Shown here: positions 40,194 through 49,048 of the stretch, piece by piece | Layout: each line of letters starts with the position of its first letter | Numbering within the stretch: position 1 is the stretch's first letter | From: Effrenium voratum | Taxonomy: Eukaryota > Sar > Dinophyceae > Suessiales > Symbiodiniaceae | Reading direction: 5' to 3' | Assembly (NCBI GenBank): GCA_963377175.1 | Contig: CAUJNA010001446.1 | Coordinates: 1,786,065-1,850,064, forward strand | DNA: 64,000 nucleotides | Notes under the pieces: model-generated | Databases searched by the model: none | Told to the model about the DNA's origin: nothing | The model's input: only the letters and a program-made list of their open reading frames with translations | Made by a program: the position numbers and the translations under genes

Positions 40194-40949
40194 TTATTTT
40201 ACTTTAAACGATTTTTCAAAGCGAATGAAGAACATTTTGTTTATGTCCTTAGCATTCATATTGACGAAAAAGAAACTGTAGGCTTCATCATTAACAGCGG
40301 TATGATACATGTTTAACAGTTGTTGCTTATCAACAATGGCACTGTTTTCCTCAATGAAAGACATAAGTTCAGTAGCATTCTTCAATCTAAATATATATAA
40401 CGAACTCGCATTCAAACGAATAATTGGTGCTAAAACATTGTATTTCTGTGTTGAGAGAATAAAAGAAATCGCATCATGTCTTCCTCTTGTTGCTAATCCA
40501 TGGAGTAGTTTTGAATATCTCACAAACTTAGCATCATCAGCATGGTCATCTATCACGATTAAAATTGAATGTAGTTTCTTCATCTTCTGTTCTTTCATAT
40601 AATGAATTATCTTTCTTTGTGTGTTAATTATTTCTTCCAGTTCTTCAGGTTGGTAGGTGTCATAATATAACTTTTCTTTTTCGTCATCAACCTTCATATT
40701 ATCTTTTTGATATTTCTTGACTTCAACGAAGGTAGGGTCATTATGAACCGACGGGCTAAAAATGAATATACGGGCGAAGCAGTCCCTATAAACATTTAGG
40801 ATAAGGTTTTGAATTAAAACTGTTTTGCCACCCGTTGATGAAGCAACAACAATTGAGCGAAAAGGTAGTTTTGGCACATGTTCATATTTAGATTGTTTGA
40901 AATCGTAATCAGTTATATTTATTGGTTTTATTATTGGAACATCAGACAT
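40194..40949 (-). CDS. A32-like genome packaging ATPase (FtsK/HerA type)
   Basis: This 251-aa protein has a Walker A at residues 36-43 (ASSTGGKT, a variant lacking the first Gly) and a Walker B at 129-135 (ILIVIDD). A downstream polar motif (FILSTQKYN) and an arginine region (LATRGRH) match the viral packaging ATPases of Polintons, PLVs, virophages and NCLDV. It pumps genomic DNA into preformed capsids. The start follows an AT-rich spacer shared with the divergent 60-aa frame. Confidence 0.9.
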   Translation of the reverse strand: MSDVPIIKPINITDYDFKQSKYEHVPKLPFRSIVVASSTGGKTVLIQNLILNVYRDCFARIFIFSPSVHNDPTFVEVKKYQKDNMKVDDEKEKLYYDTYQPEELEEIINTQRKIIHYMKEQKMKKLHSILIVIDDHADDAKFVRYSKLLHGLATRGRHDAISFILSTQKYNVLAPIIRLNASSLYIFRLKNATELMSFIEENSAIVDKQQLLNMYHTAVNDEAYSFFFVNMNAKDINKMFFIRFEKSFKVK

Positions 40950-41001
40950 AATAAAATAATATTAAAGTTATTTAGAAAATATTTTATATTTATTATTTTA
41001 T

Positions 41002-41184
41002 ATGAATAGAAGTTATTCAGATTATATTGATATAATAGATAAAGTAGAAAATATAGAACAAGTAATAATAACCGATAATAAAATTAAGAAATGTTGTTAT
41101 TATTCATTAGAATTAATTAAGTTAGGAATACAATATATTAAAAATATAAATATTAATATAGATGGGAAGAAAGAAAAAGAATAA
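41002..41184 (+). CDS. Small protein, unknown
   Basis: This 60-aa frame is Ile/Asn/Lys-rich, with adjacent cysteines (KKCCYYSLELIKLG). It diverges from the ATPase gene and overlaps the next gene by 23 bp. It could be a real small gene with coupled translation, or a chance frame in AT-rich DNA. Confidence 0.35.
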   Translation: MNRSYSDYIDIIDKVENIEQVIITDNKIKKCCYYSLELIKLGIQYIKNININIDGKKEKE

Positions 41185-41521
41185 GTCCGAGCCAGTTGTT
41201 TCTTCAACTGATGAAGAAAAAGAAGAAATTGTTAAAGAAACATCAGTTATTGAGTTTGCTTGTCCAATGTGTAAAAAGATGTTAGAAATGAAAAATGAAT
41301 TAGAAATTCAAAAGAAAGGAAATTGTAAATGTTCGTGTATTCCGACAAGTTTCAAACTAAGTAAAAATGATAAACGAATAAATATCGATAAAACCAAAGA
41401 CAGTATCAATTTAGAAACAGATGTTCATAATATAACTTTTAAATGGGGTCGGCAAGCATCACCATCCGATAGTGGCGATAAGGAAACTCAGGAAACTGTT
41501 AAACAAATGATGAAAAAATAG
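41162..41521 (+). CDS. Small protein with Cys-rich zinc-ribbon-like segment
   Basis: This 119-aa protein begins with a basic stretch (MGRKKKNKSE) and an acidic linker. FACPMCKKMLE and CKCSC follow at about 40-62, four to five cysteines suited to a zinc ribbon. The C-terminus (HNITFKWGRQASPSD) is unrecognised. A transcription or DNA-binding role is possible. Confidence 0.6.
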   Translation: MGRKKKNKSEPVVSSTDEEKEEIVKETSVIEFACPMCKKMLEMKNELEIQKKGNCKCSCIPTSFKLSKNDKRINIDKTKDSINLETDVHNITFKWGRQASPSDSGDKETQETVKQMMKK

Positions 41522-41591
41522 TATTTAAAGAGTAGATTTAACATAATTGCAACATTTAGTTTTAAAAGTTTAGTTTTATAATTTAGTATAT

Positions 41592-41891
41592 ATGGAGGAA
41601 CATTTAGCGAACATTGACAGTAGTTTAGAGTTGTTGTTTCCAAGATTAGAAAAAGTGTTGGAGCAAAATGAAAACATACTGAAAATCTTAAAGAGCTTGA
41701 ATATTAAACCTACATATGATAACAATAACAATTATCAAGCAAAAGAAGTAGATAGAGACAGTAGCGAATACAAAAATAAACGAAACATTTATGTTAAAAA
41801 ACTGAATGAAAAAATCATAAAAGAACCTAAACAATCAAGTCTGGATTACTATCAAGTCAAGTATAAAGAAGACACCAAGAAATACGTTTAA
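41592..41891 (+). CDS. Small coiled-coil protein, unknown
   Basis: In this 99-aa protein the first 40 residues form an amphipathic helix (LELLFPRLEKVLEQNENILK). The remainder is polar and Lys-rich. A TATTTAAAGAG motif lies about 60 bp upstream of the start. It is convergent with the integrase gene, overlapping its 3' end by 4 bp. Confidence 0.55.
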   Translation: MEEHLANIDSSLELLFPRLEKVLEQNENILKILKSLNIKPTYDNNNNYQAKEVDRDSSEYKNKRNIYVKKLNEKIIKEPKQSSLDYYQVKYKEDTKKYV

Positions 41892-42817
41892 TCATTAACT
41901 AACAAAATTTCGTGTCTCAAAAGCGGTTTGTTTATTTCTGCTACTTTGTAAGTTTTATTACCCATAATATCATATTCAATTTTATCGATATTGAATATTT
42001 TATTAGACCATTTAGAGTTATACTCCTTTCTGTCGGTGTAATTACCCCTTTTCTTTTGAAACACTTTTACCTTGTCGTTCTCCACTATTCTGGGATACTT
42101 TCTTTTGTTTTTTTCTCGTAGTTTAAGATTGACCTTTACATTTATTTCATTCTCGTCCTTGTGTGCTTCAGACGGTGTCATCCTTGTTGATGAGTGAGAT
42201 GTGCTGTTATACTGTTTCAATGCCGGCGTTAGGGCGTCGGTCCATTTCATGTTGTTAAACCTAACTCTATCGTGAATTTTGTTTTTCATCGTTCTAATAA
42301 AACGCTCGGCCACATTTGCGTGGGTCTTCGTAACGATGTGGTTTATTCCTTCACTGTTGAAGAAATCCTGAACGTGATTTTTAGTTGCAAACGCTCCGTC
42401 GTCATCAGAATACACCGACATACTATATCCCATTCTTTTGAAACTCTCTCTCAATGCTTTCTCAACACTTTCACCATCTCTATTGAACATAGGCACTACA
42501 TCCGCTAATTTACTGAAAATATCAATTACAACTAAAGCATACTCTGGTGTGTCTTTATCCTTAACAAGTGGTGTCATGTGCATTATATCTATTTGGTATT
42601 CATATCTGGCAAACGGTGCGGTGTAGGAATTGGTGCCTCTATAATTTTTGATTTGTTTATTTGGTTGTTTCTTTAAGAAAGACTTTACATCGTCTAATGT
42701 TATTGTTGGGTCTTCTTCCTTTGCCTTCTTGTGAGTTGCTTGAATACTACCATACCCAGTATCCAGATTGTAATAGACATTACTGATAATCTCGTCTTTT
42801 GCTAATCTTCTTACCAT
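41888..42817 (-). CDS. int: RVE-family (retroviral-like) integrase
   Basis: This 309-aa protein has the integrase core with acidic residues in order: D77 (YQIDIMHM), an Asp cluster at 138-140 (VYSDDDGAF) and E171 (NVAERFIRTMKNK). These are preceded by an N-terminal helical domain and followed by an SH3-like or basic C-terminal region (EKNKRKYPRIVENDKVKVFQ). It is the D,D-E integrase of Polintons and mavirus-type virophages, which inserts the linear genome by joining its terminal repeats to host DNA. Its presence with PolB places the element closer to Polintons than to most free PLVs. Confidence 0.92.
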   Translation of the reverse strand: MVRRLAKDEIISNVYYNLDTGYGSIQATHKKAKEEDPTITLDDVKSFLKKQPNKQIKNYRGTNSYTAPFARYEYQIDIMHMTPLVKDKDTPEYALVVIDIFSKLADVVPMFNRDGESVEKALRESFKRMGYSMSVYSDDDGAFATKNHVQDFFNSEGINHIVTKTHANVAERFIRTMKNKIHDRVRFNNMKWTDALTPALKQYNSTSHSSTRMTPSEAHKDENEINVKVNLKLREKNKRKYPRIVENDKVKVFQKKRGNYTDRKEYNSKWSNKIFNIDKIEYDIMGNKTYKVAEINKPLLRHEILLVND

Positions 42818-42871
42818 TATATTATTAATTAGAAAGAAAATACTATAAAGAAATGATAATTAAAGATAATT

Positions 42872-43597
42872 ATGGAGAACCGTTATAAAAATGGTAAGAT
42901 TTACAAAATAACCGATAATGGTTATAACAAATGTTATATAGGAAGCACTTGTGAATGTTTATGTATGAGAATGGCAAGGCATAGGGACAAATACAAGCAA
43001 TACTTAAGAACTGGAAAGAAACATACAAATGTTGTTTTGTTGTTTGATGAGTTTGGTATTGAAAATTGTAAGATTGAATTGATAGAGACATTTCCGAGTG
43101 ATAGTAAATCAATGCTTCAAAGACAAGAAGGCATTCATATCAGAAACAATGATTGTGTTAATAAGAAGATAGAAGGAAGAACCAAGAAAGAATATCGTGA
43201 GGACAATAAGCAAAGACTAAGTCAAATAGGAAAAGAATGGTATGAACATAATAAGGAATACTGTGCCGAAAGGGCAAGAACAAAACGAGAATTATTTAAT
43301 GACGAAGTAAATGAACAAGCGCGGAAAAGTTATTACAAACACCAAGACGAAATAAATGAAAGAAGAAGAGAACACTATCAAGAAAATAAAGAAGAATTAA
43401 CCAAAAGACAAAGAGAACTTTATGAAACACGTAAAGTTGCCCTTAGTGAAAAGAACAAAGAAAAGATTGAGTGTGAGTGTGGGTCAATTACAAGAAAAGC
43501 AGATATGAGCAAACATATTAAAACTAAGAAACATCAGGAATGGTTAAAGCAAAACCAACCAGAACCCGAACCCTCAACATTAAATAAAATTACTTAA
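42872..43597 (+). CDS. GIY-YIG endonuclease with C-terminal zinc finger (right copy)
   Basis: This 241-aa protein has its core (NGKIYKITDNGYNKCYIGST, then CECLCMRMARHR) closely matching the left-end protein at 23,667-24,227. A longer charged region (residues 105-195) and CECGS...H...H at the end follow. The two copies point outward near opposite ends of the element, like subterminal inverted genes. It diverges from the integrase gene across 54 bp of AT-rich DNA. Confidence 0.88.
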   Translation: MENRYKNGKIYKITDNGYNKCYIGSTCECLCMRMARHRDKYKQYLRTGKKHTNVVLLFDEFGIENCKIELIETFPSDSKSMLQRQEGIHIRNNDCVNKKIEGRTKKEYREDNKQRLSQIGKEWYEHNKEYCAERARTKRELFNDEVNEQARKSYYKHQDEINERRREHYQENKEELTKRQRELYETRKVALSEKNKEKIECECGSITRKADMSKHIKTKKHQEWLKQNQPEPEPSTLNKIT

Positions 43598-43600
43598 AGG
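43592..43600 (+). promoter_or_regulatory. ACTTAAAGG promoter-like motif before the last element gene
   Basis: This is a plus-strand copy of the motif, 28 bases before the ATG at 43,628. It overlaps the end of the GIY-YIG gene (its final codons and stop region). Confidence 0.45.
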
Positions 43601-43627
43601 AATAGCACCTTATAATATTAAGAGAGT

Positions 43628-44002
43628 ATGAGTATTGAAGAAGAGGATAAAGAAATAATGGATTTTGTGAATAACCACCCTTTGCCTACAACTGGAGATG
43701 AGGAATTCTGGGAAGTTGTCATTAACAGGTTTAGAGACAATAGCGGACTAAACTTAATGACGATATACTCCTTTGTTAGGTTTGACATCATTAATGAAAT
43801 GTATGAAAACCTAACAGACGAAGACATTATAAAAGAGTGTGGTAAAAAGTTAAACCGAGATGGAAAGTGTGAAGCAATGATTATTAACCACTATATCTTA
43901 TCAGGTGCGATACGGAAACTAAACAAAGAAGACAGTCTAGTAGATGGACAGATGCGAATTATTGAATTCTGGTGGGATGGAATAGGTAGATGGAAAGCAT
44001 GA
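43628..44002 (+). CDS. Small acidic protein, unknown
   Basis: This 124-aa protein has an acidic N-terminus (MSIEEEDKEIMDF) and an aromatic C-terminus (IIEFWWDGIGRWKA). No family is recognised. It is the outermost gene before the right terminal repeat, preceded by an ACTTAAAGG motif. Confidence 0.58.
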   Translation: MSIEEEDKEIMDFVNNHPLPTTGDEEFWEVVINRFRDNSGLNLMTIYSFVRFDIINEMYENLTDEDIIKECGKKLNRDGKCEAMIINHYILSGAIRKLNKEDSLVDGQMRIIEFWWDGIGRWKA

Positions 44003-44075
44003 GTGATTTAGTTGATTCATATTACTTAATTATAATATGATTAAACATTGTAAATCTTTTTAACCTTTCATTATA

Positions 44076-44345
44076 CTATAATTTTAACTTATAACAAACT
44101 TTCAATAACAAAACATATATCAAAACAAATGCACCACCAACACCCCAGAACTTGATAACTACTAAAAGGGTTAACTCTTTCAAATGAAAAAAATGTTTGC
44201 CCCCAGCCCAACAATGAACAAGGCAACAAAAACCCAAATGTTCCACCTCTAACAAAACGATAAACAAGCTCCCCAAAAACCCTCTATTAAAAACGAATAA
44301 GGGGGAACATAGATTTGAGATGAACATAAAAACCATAACAGGCAA
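44076..44345 (-). CDS. Possible hydrophobic protein encoded in the right terminal repeat
   Basis: This 89-codon frame is the counterpart of the left-repeat frame at 22,652-22,969. It shares FMFISNLCSPLFVF, HCWAGG and FHLKELTLLVVIKFWGV, but diverges in the middle and at the C-terminus where repeat identity ends. Function is unknown, and it may be fortuitous. Confidence 0.28.
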   Translation of the reverse strand: MPVMVFMFISNLCSPLFVFNRGFLGSLFIVLLEVEHLGFCCLVHCWAGGKHFFHLKELTLLVVIKFWGVGGAFVLIYVLLLKVCYKLKL

Positions 44346-44660
44346 CCATCAACAGGCCACCCCCCAGGCCCCCTACTTTCTCCATTTTTTGGGGGGGGGG
44401 TGGCTGGAAGCTGGAAGTCTTAGCAGTGAGGGGGGAGGGGGGGGGGGGTGGCTGGAAGCTGGAAGTCTTAGCAGTGAGGGGGAGGGGGGTGGGTGGCTGG
44501 AAGTCTTAGCAGTGAGGTGACTCAGCCAACTTTGTAAAGACTTCTCAGTACCCCCCCCCCCCTCCCCCCCCTAAAGAGTTCTGACCCCCCCCTGCCCTTG
44601 TTGCAGGGAAACCGTCAAACCCTTGACATGGTTTATAAACTGTCTTGAAAGTTTATAAAC
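44110..44660 (-). repeat. Right terminal inverted repeat of the viral element
   Basis: This is the inverted partner of 22,477-22,890. It is longer because of three tandem units of 'ggctggaagctggaagtctt'-type sequence plus G runs at 44,400-44,515, and an extra C/G-rich stretch at 44,550-44,600. The outer end is the palindrome at 44,631-44,660. Confidence 0.87.
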
Positions 44661-44855
44661 TCTTTGCTGTTGTTACTCAACATGACTTGTCACCCACAAA
44701 CAAATATGCAGCAACAGCACACTTCTTGCGTATATATGCTCACACCCCCTGTCTTTAAAAATAAGAGGGTTTTGTACATTTTGAAGTGGAAAGGTAGGCC
44801 CTGGGGGGGGGGGTGAGCATATATATATATATATATATTAACATATATATATATA

Positions 44856-44962
44856 TATGGGTATGGATTTTAATTAGGGACCCTTTGGTGGACGTCATTT
44901 AGGTGGGGATGTATGTCCACCAGTCACGTTTCAGGGGGTTCCCCATTAAAATTCATAGCCAT
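44856..44962. repeat. Palindromic element right of the virus
   Basis: Arms tatggattttaattaggga and ccccattaaaattcata, with inner tggtggac / gtccacca; flanked on both sides by (TA)n runs. Confidence 0.7.
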
Positions 44963-45663
44963 ATATATATATATATACATTCCAGGTTAAGGGTACCTGG
45001 AGTCTCCTTCCAAACCTTTACTGGGCCTAGCCTTTGCCTTTTGGGGAGTCTGAGCTACCATGGGACTAGGGTCGTCGTTTTAGGAGACTCCGGGAGAACC
45101 CTCTCAAAGTTCCAACCTAAAAACGGGTGATGGCAACCCACAATTTTGATGGTTGGTGATATCCCATGGTTTAAGGGTAGTTTGAGGGTCTTTTTTTGTT
45201 TTTTTTTTCGGAGACGCTCGTTCGGCTTCATTCTTCGGTTGATGTCGCTGCTTTTCTCCGGATTGATTTTTTGTTATCTTGTTCTTTTCTTTTTTTTTTG
45301 GGGGGGGGGCGGAGTACCATTTTGGAGTTGGCACCACTTTGTTTGTTGGATTATTCATTTGTTTGTATTTCTTTCTGGGGGGGTTGAAGGGAATTCACAA
45401 GGAGTGGTCGCCTCAAAAAATGCCACACCTGGCTTGGTGGTGTGACTTGGTTTGGAGTTTCCCATTTCTACCAAACTCAGGGGCCTCGGGCCACCCATCT
45501 AGGGGCTGCTACAAGCCCAAGGGCGACAGAAAAGGGCCAACAGATCGGAAGGATCTATTTGGGTGTGTCTGTTTTTAGGGTATCCCCAAAATGGTGTTCG
45601 GTGTTCCTTGTGGTTTCCCTTTAAAAGGCACGAAAAGGTCCGGGGGGGGGACCCTCAAAATAT

Positions 45664-45786
45664 CCCCGAATTCTGATGTTTCCACCATTTCGTGTACCTC
45701 AAACTTCACACTCACATAGGTTTACGTAAATGTTAGGGGGGAGGTAACTCTCACTTCCTGAGTTCTTGGACTCTAAACTTTTTGAA
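45664..45786. repeat. Inverted partner of 47,483-47,601
   Basis: About 120 bp match in reverse orientation, from tccccgaattctgatgtttc to actctaaactttttgaa. The pair flanks a 1.7-kb stretch that contains vWA exon 4. Confidence 0.75.
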
Positions 45787-46263
45787 AAGGCAATTTTAAA
45801 GGGGAACAAAACAAACCCAAGCCAGTTGAACCCATCTATTTCCAACCCAAGAGGCTCCAATTTGATTGATTTCGGGCCCTACAGACAGGTTTTGAGACCC
45901 CCAAACACCGGGGCCGGGGTGTCCAATTCTTCGGGGTCTTTCGGGGTCTTCCGCAAGCCACTGCCGATCGGAGCCTAAGCGATCCAAAGCACACCGATCC
46001 TGTGGATGGGAAACCAAAGTCTGAGACCGCACCACGAAACAAACCATGGGAATGAAACCAGAGCATTTGTTGGTACCGCCAGCTGCGCTCGTGTTTTTTT
46101 TTCCCCCCCAATGCTGGGGCGGCCCTGAGGTAAGGTTCCACGAGGGTTCCACGAGGCTTCCACCAGGGCTCCAGCAGGGTTCTACGAGGGTTCCACGAGG
46201 TTCTGCAAGGGCTGCGGGGTGGTGCGAGCGCTAAAAGAGCACTGCATGCTGTTGGGGATATCA

Positions 46264-46349
46264 CCTGAGCTTATTCCATGCACTCAAAACCCCCAAAACC
46301 GATCGCAACAGTGACTGAAAAAAGCTTTTTCGCAACTTGGCTGTCTAGG
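46264..46349 (+). repeat. Family A copy (left end lost)
   Basis: Retains ttccatgcactcaaaacccc and gcaacttggctgtctagg, 50 bp from vWA exon 4. Confidence 0.65.
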
Positions 46350-46397
46350 TATTTACAAAAGAAGTCGACTGCCGTTGGGTTTCTGATTTCGGGTGGC

Positions 46398-46523
46398 GGA
46401 TTCAATCCCATGGAGTTCTTCCACCATCCGTCGAGAGGCATGGGCAGAGGTGTAGCCCCCGATCTGCTGCAAGCCCGAAATCCCAGTCGCCACCTCCGCG
46501 GCGGTGGACTTGAATTCCATCTC
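46398..46523 (-). CDS. Host vWA gene, exon 4 (MIDAS threonine)
   Basis: Forty-two codons include ATGISGLQQIGGYTSAHASR, where the Thr of GGYT is the second MIDAS position, and the following helix (RRMVEELHGIES). The acceptor is tctcag|gag. The donor is chosen at tcc|gccacc because it keeps phase 0 and the GC rule; a slightly longer exon (ATRNQKPN) is possible. The next exon lies 27.5 kb away, beyond the viral element. Confidence 0.72.
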
Positions 46524-46611
46524 CTGAGAGATCGGGGGCATGGACTTTTTGGACGGATTCTGGAGGTTCTCAGATGATCAAAGTCAGAAACTGGTGGTTT
46601 CCCTTACCACT

Positions 46612-46730
46612 CCTAGGTCCTCCAATAGAGAGGTTAGAATAAGGGTACCAACTTTTGTCAGTAGTCTATTTTAGGGCAACCCTCCCAACCAAAAAGGTTG
46701 GTGAGAAAGGGCACCCAGCTGAGGGAACCT
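46612..46730 (+). repeat. MITE-like family B copy
   Basis: Starts cctaggtcctccaatagaga; located upstream of exon 4 in the intron. Confidence 0.7.
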
Positions 46731-46819
46731 ACCACTCGGGTCACTTTGATGGGTGGAAAAAAGGGGGCTAGGGTTTCATTTCGGGATCTGCCCCGAGTCC
46801 ACGAGGCTCCGATTCGATA

Positions 46820-46930
46820 TCCTGGATCGCGAGTGGCGATTTCGTCTCTTTTTTTTCCATCCACTTTACCCCAAAAACCGATCGCAACAGTGACTGAAAA
46901 CAAGCGATCGCAACTTGGCGATGTCTAGGA
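46820..46930 (+). repeat. MITE-like family A copy
   Basis: Complete: tcctggatcgcgagtggcga to gcaacttggcgatgtctagga. Confidence 0.8.
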
Positions 46931-47110
46931 TCCTTCTTTTCGATATCCAGCTGTTTCCCCAGGGTTTCTGGCGGTTGTCTAGATTTGATTCGGATCCCTG
47001 GAAAGCATGGGGCAGCTACCCCCCAGAATTTGGGGCAAATCCTCGAACTGGCGCTGAATTTTGGAGGGCCCCCAAATGGGAATCGCCCCATTGGGCCCCA
47101 AAGTGGGATG

Positions 47111-47167
47111 TGTTGCTGGTTTTTTGGGGCAAAGTGCATGGAAAAAGCCGGCAGCTGGCGATCCAGG
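47111..47167 (-). repeat. Partial family A copy
   Basis: Retains gttgctggttttttggggc and gcagctggcgatccagg. Confidence 0.6.
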
Positions 47168-47482
47168 AGCTTTCTTTACGGTGTGTTGGGGCGATTTCCG
47201 GATGTTCCAGAAACCAAACTACCCAGAAACTCGGACCATAAACCTAATAAATCATGCACATACCAACTGGTGCAGGATTTTACCCATCCACATGAGCCGA
47301 GGGAGGGATATGTTCGGCTTCCTAGTTTCCCATTTTACCCTCCAACGTTTGCTCAAATCGAGAAGACCAATCCAAGCCACCAACTAAGGCTTGACGAAGA
47401 GTTGCTAGATCCCCCTAGTTCTCACTTCATGAGTGTATTCGCCTAACAAAAAGGCAAAGCTTTGTCTTTCCCACTAAAATTG

Positions 47483-47601
47483 TCTATTCAAAAAGTTTAG
47501 AGTCCAAGAACTCAGGAAGTGAGAGTTATATATTTAAGTAAACCTATGTGAGTGTGACGTTTGAGGTGCACGAAACAGTGGAAACATCAGAATTCGGGGA
47601 T
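47483..47601. repeat. Inverted partner of 45,664-45,786
   Basis: Reads ttcaaaaagtttagagtcca through cagaattcgggga; one short segment differs. Confidence 0.75.
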
Positions 47602-47732
47602 TGAAAGGTCCACCTGGACCTCAAGATTCCAACTAAAAACATGGGTGGACTCCCTTTTTTTTCTGGGGTCCAGGCACCGCTTTTGAGGAGTTTTGCCGAC
47701 TCTTGACATTTGTGGCCCTCTACTATTCCCTT

Positions 47733-47857
47733 CCTAGGTCCTCCAGTTTTGAGAGGTTAGAATAAGGGGGTACCCGATTTTTTCTGTAGTCTATTTTAGT
47801 CGGGGAACCCTCCCCCAAAAAAAGAAACGGTAAAAGGGCACTACTGGGGGACCTAGC
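47733..47857 (+). repeat. MITE-like family B copy, complete ends
   Basis: Ends cctaggtcctcc / gggggacctag are short inverted repeats that define the family. Confidence 0.75.
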
Positions 47858-48238
47858 CACAAAACGGCGAATGAAACCACGCACCTTGGCCATTCACACC
47901 GCCATTCAAATCGGTGTTTCCCACAGTGGGTCTGCGCATCTAGAGGGGCAGAGCAACCCACCAGTTCCGTGTTGCAATCCAATACCCATTTTGGCCATTC
48001 TTGGGAAGACCTTATGGGGACCCAAAGAAACTTTGAGATTGTCACCATCTAAATTGGGTCAACTCTTCTTTGAAACTTGGGTCACCAACCACCCCACACA
48101 AAAGCAAAAATACGCCCAGTTTCTATCTCCACCCCGGAATTTCCTGGAAACCCGCTTTTGACCCAAAGGGGGAAGATCTCAGAGCAGGGCTTGCCTTTTC
48201 TGAAATGAACCGCCGCCCTGGAGCAGAGTCGGAACCTG

Positions 48239-48337
48239 CCTGGATCGCCGGTTGCTGTTTGTTCAATGCACTTTACCCGACCCCAAAACCCCATCGCAAC
48301 AGTGCCTGAAAAAACACCATCAACTTGGCTATCTAGC
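48239..48337 (+). repeat. MITE-like family A copy
   Basis: Complete: cctggatcgccggttgctg to caacttggctatctag. Confidence 0.78.
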
Positions 48338-48520
48338 TGCTTATTTATTCCAGTGGGACCTTGGCCAACCATGCAGAGTCCAAACAAAGGGAAGCAGCCA
48401 GCTGCGGCTTCCCCCCAAATAGGCCCTAGGCCAGCTGCGGCCGCGAAGGACTCGAACAAGACTTCTCGTTCCCTGGCTTAAGTGAAGCCGCCTCCAGCGG
48501 CCTTTTAGGCCGCGAAAGAC

Positions 48521-48609
48521 GAAGCCAAGTTGCGACCGCTTTTTTTCAGTCACTGTTGCTGGTTTTTGAGGTAAAGTGGATGGAAAAAAGCAGCAACTGG
48601 CTAACCAGG
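48521..48609 (-). repeat. MITE-like family A copy
   Basis: gaagccaagttgcgaccgc to gcagcaactggctaaccagg; directly followed by a family B copy (48,608-48,700). Confidence 0.75.
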
Positions 48610-48817
48610 TAGGTCCTCCAGTGGAGAGGCTGGAATTTAAGGCCACCATTCTTTTTTCTGTAGTGTCTTTTAAGGGAACCATCCCAACCAAAAAAGCTCT
48701 CCGCCCACTCCCCCGAACACCGCGGGACCTGGCGATCCTCTCGAGATCCGACTCCCCCGCAAGGGACCGAGCCATCCTCTTTCCGCCGACTCCCCCGACT
48801 CCGCAAAACCGAGGAGC

Positions 48818-48889
48818 GATGCGCGCGGTGTCGGTGTATTGGACGATGCCCACCTGGAGCTTCTCCGTGCCCAGCTGGAACTGCTGCAC
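48818..48889 (-). CDS. Host vWA gene, exon 3 (strand 2)
   Basis: Twenty-four codons (VQQFQLGTEKLQVGIVQYTD, then TARI) match the 'v.vGvvqYsd.a' strand of vWA domains. Acceptor ccgag|gtg and donor atc|gctcct are both in phase 0. The third-position GC of the exon is very high compared with the flanking intron. Confidence 0.75.
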
Positions 48890-49048
48890 CTCGGCGCGCC
48901 GTTTTTTTTCTTCTCCGAACATCCCCCGCCTCTATAGGGGCGTCCGGTTTTTATGTTGGTGGAGTTTAAAGGAATCGGAACCCCTTCTCCCAAAAAAGTG
49001 GGAAACAATGGAGCAACCCACTGGGCAACAGAGTGTAACAGGGACCAC

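Larger units (their letters stand above)
22477..44660. mobile_element. Integrated Polinton/polinton-like virus (PLV) element
   Basis: A 22.2-kb AT-rich, gene-dense block is bounded by imperfect inverted repeats that both end in the palindromic motif gtttataaac...gtttataaac (22,477-22,506 and 44,631-44,660). It encodes protein-primed DNA polymerase B, RVE-family integrase, A32-like packaging ATPase, a double-jelly-roll major capsid protein and a probable minor capsid protein. This is the hallmark set of Polintons/PLVs. Host repeats, abundant on both sides, are absent inside. No clear target-site duplication is visible at the gtttataaac borders (left flank cagaag, right flank tctttg), so the exact outer limits could shift by some bases. 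Frameshifts in polymerase and capsid genes suggest a resident, possibly decaying copy, unless they are assembly errors. Confidence 0.93.

Noticed and set aside
22471..44666. Target-site duplication at the viral borders
   Set aside because: The six bases outside each gtttataaac end (cagaag and tctttg) do not match, and shifting by a few bases gives no convincing repeat.
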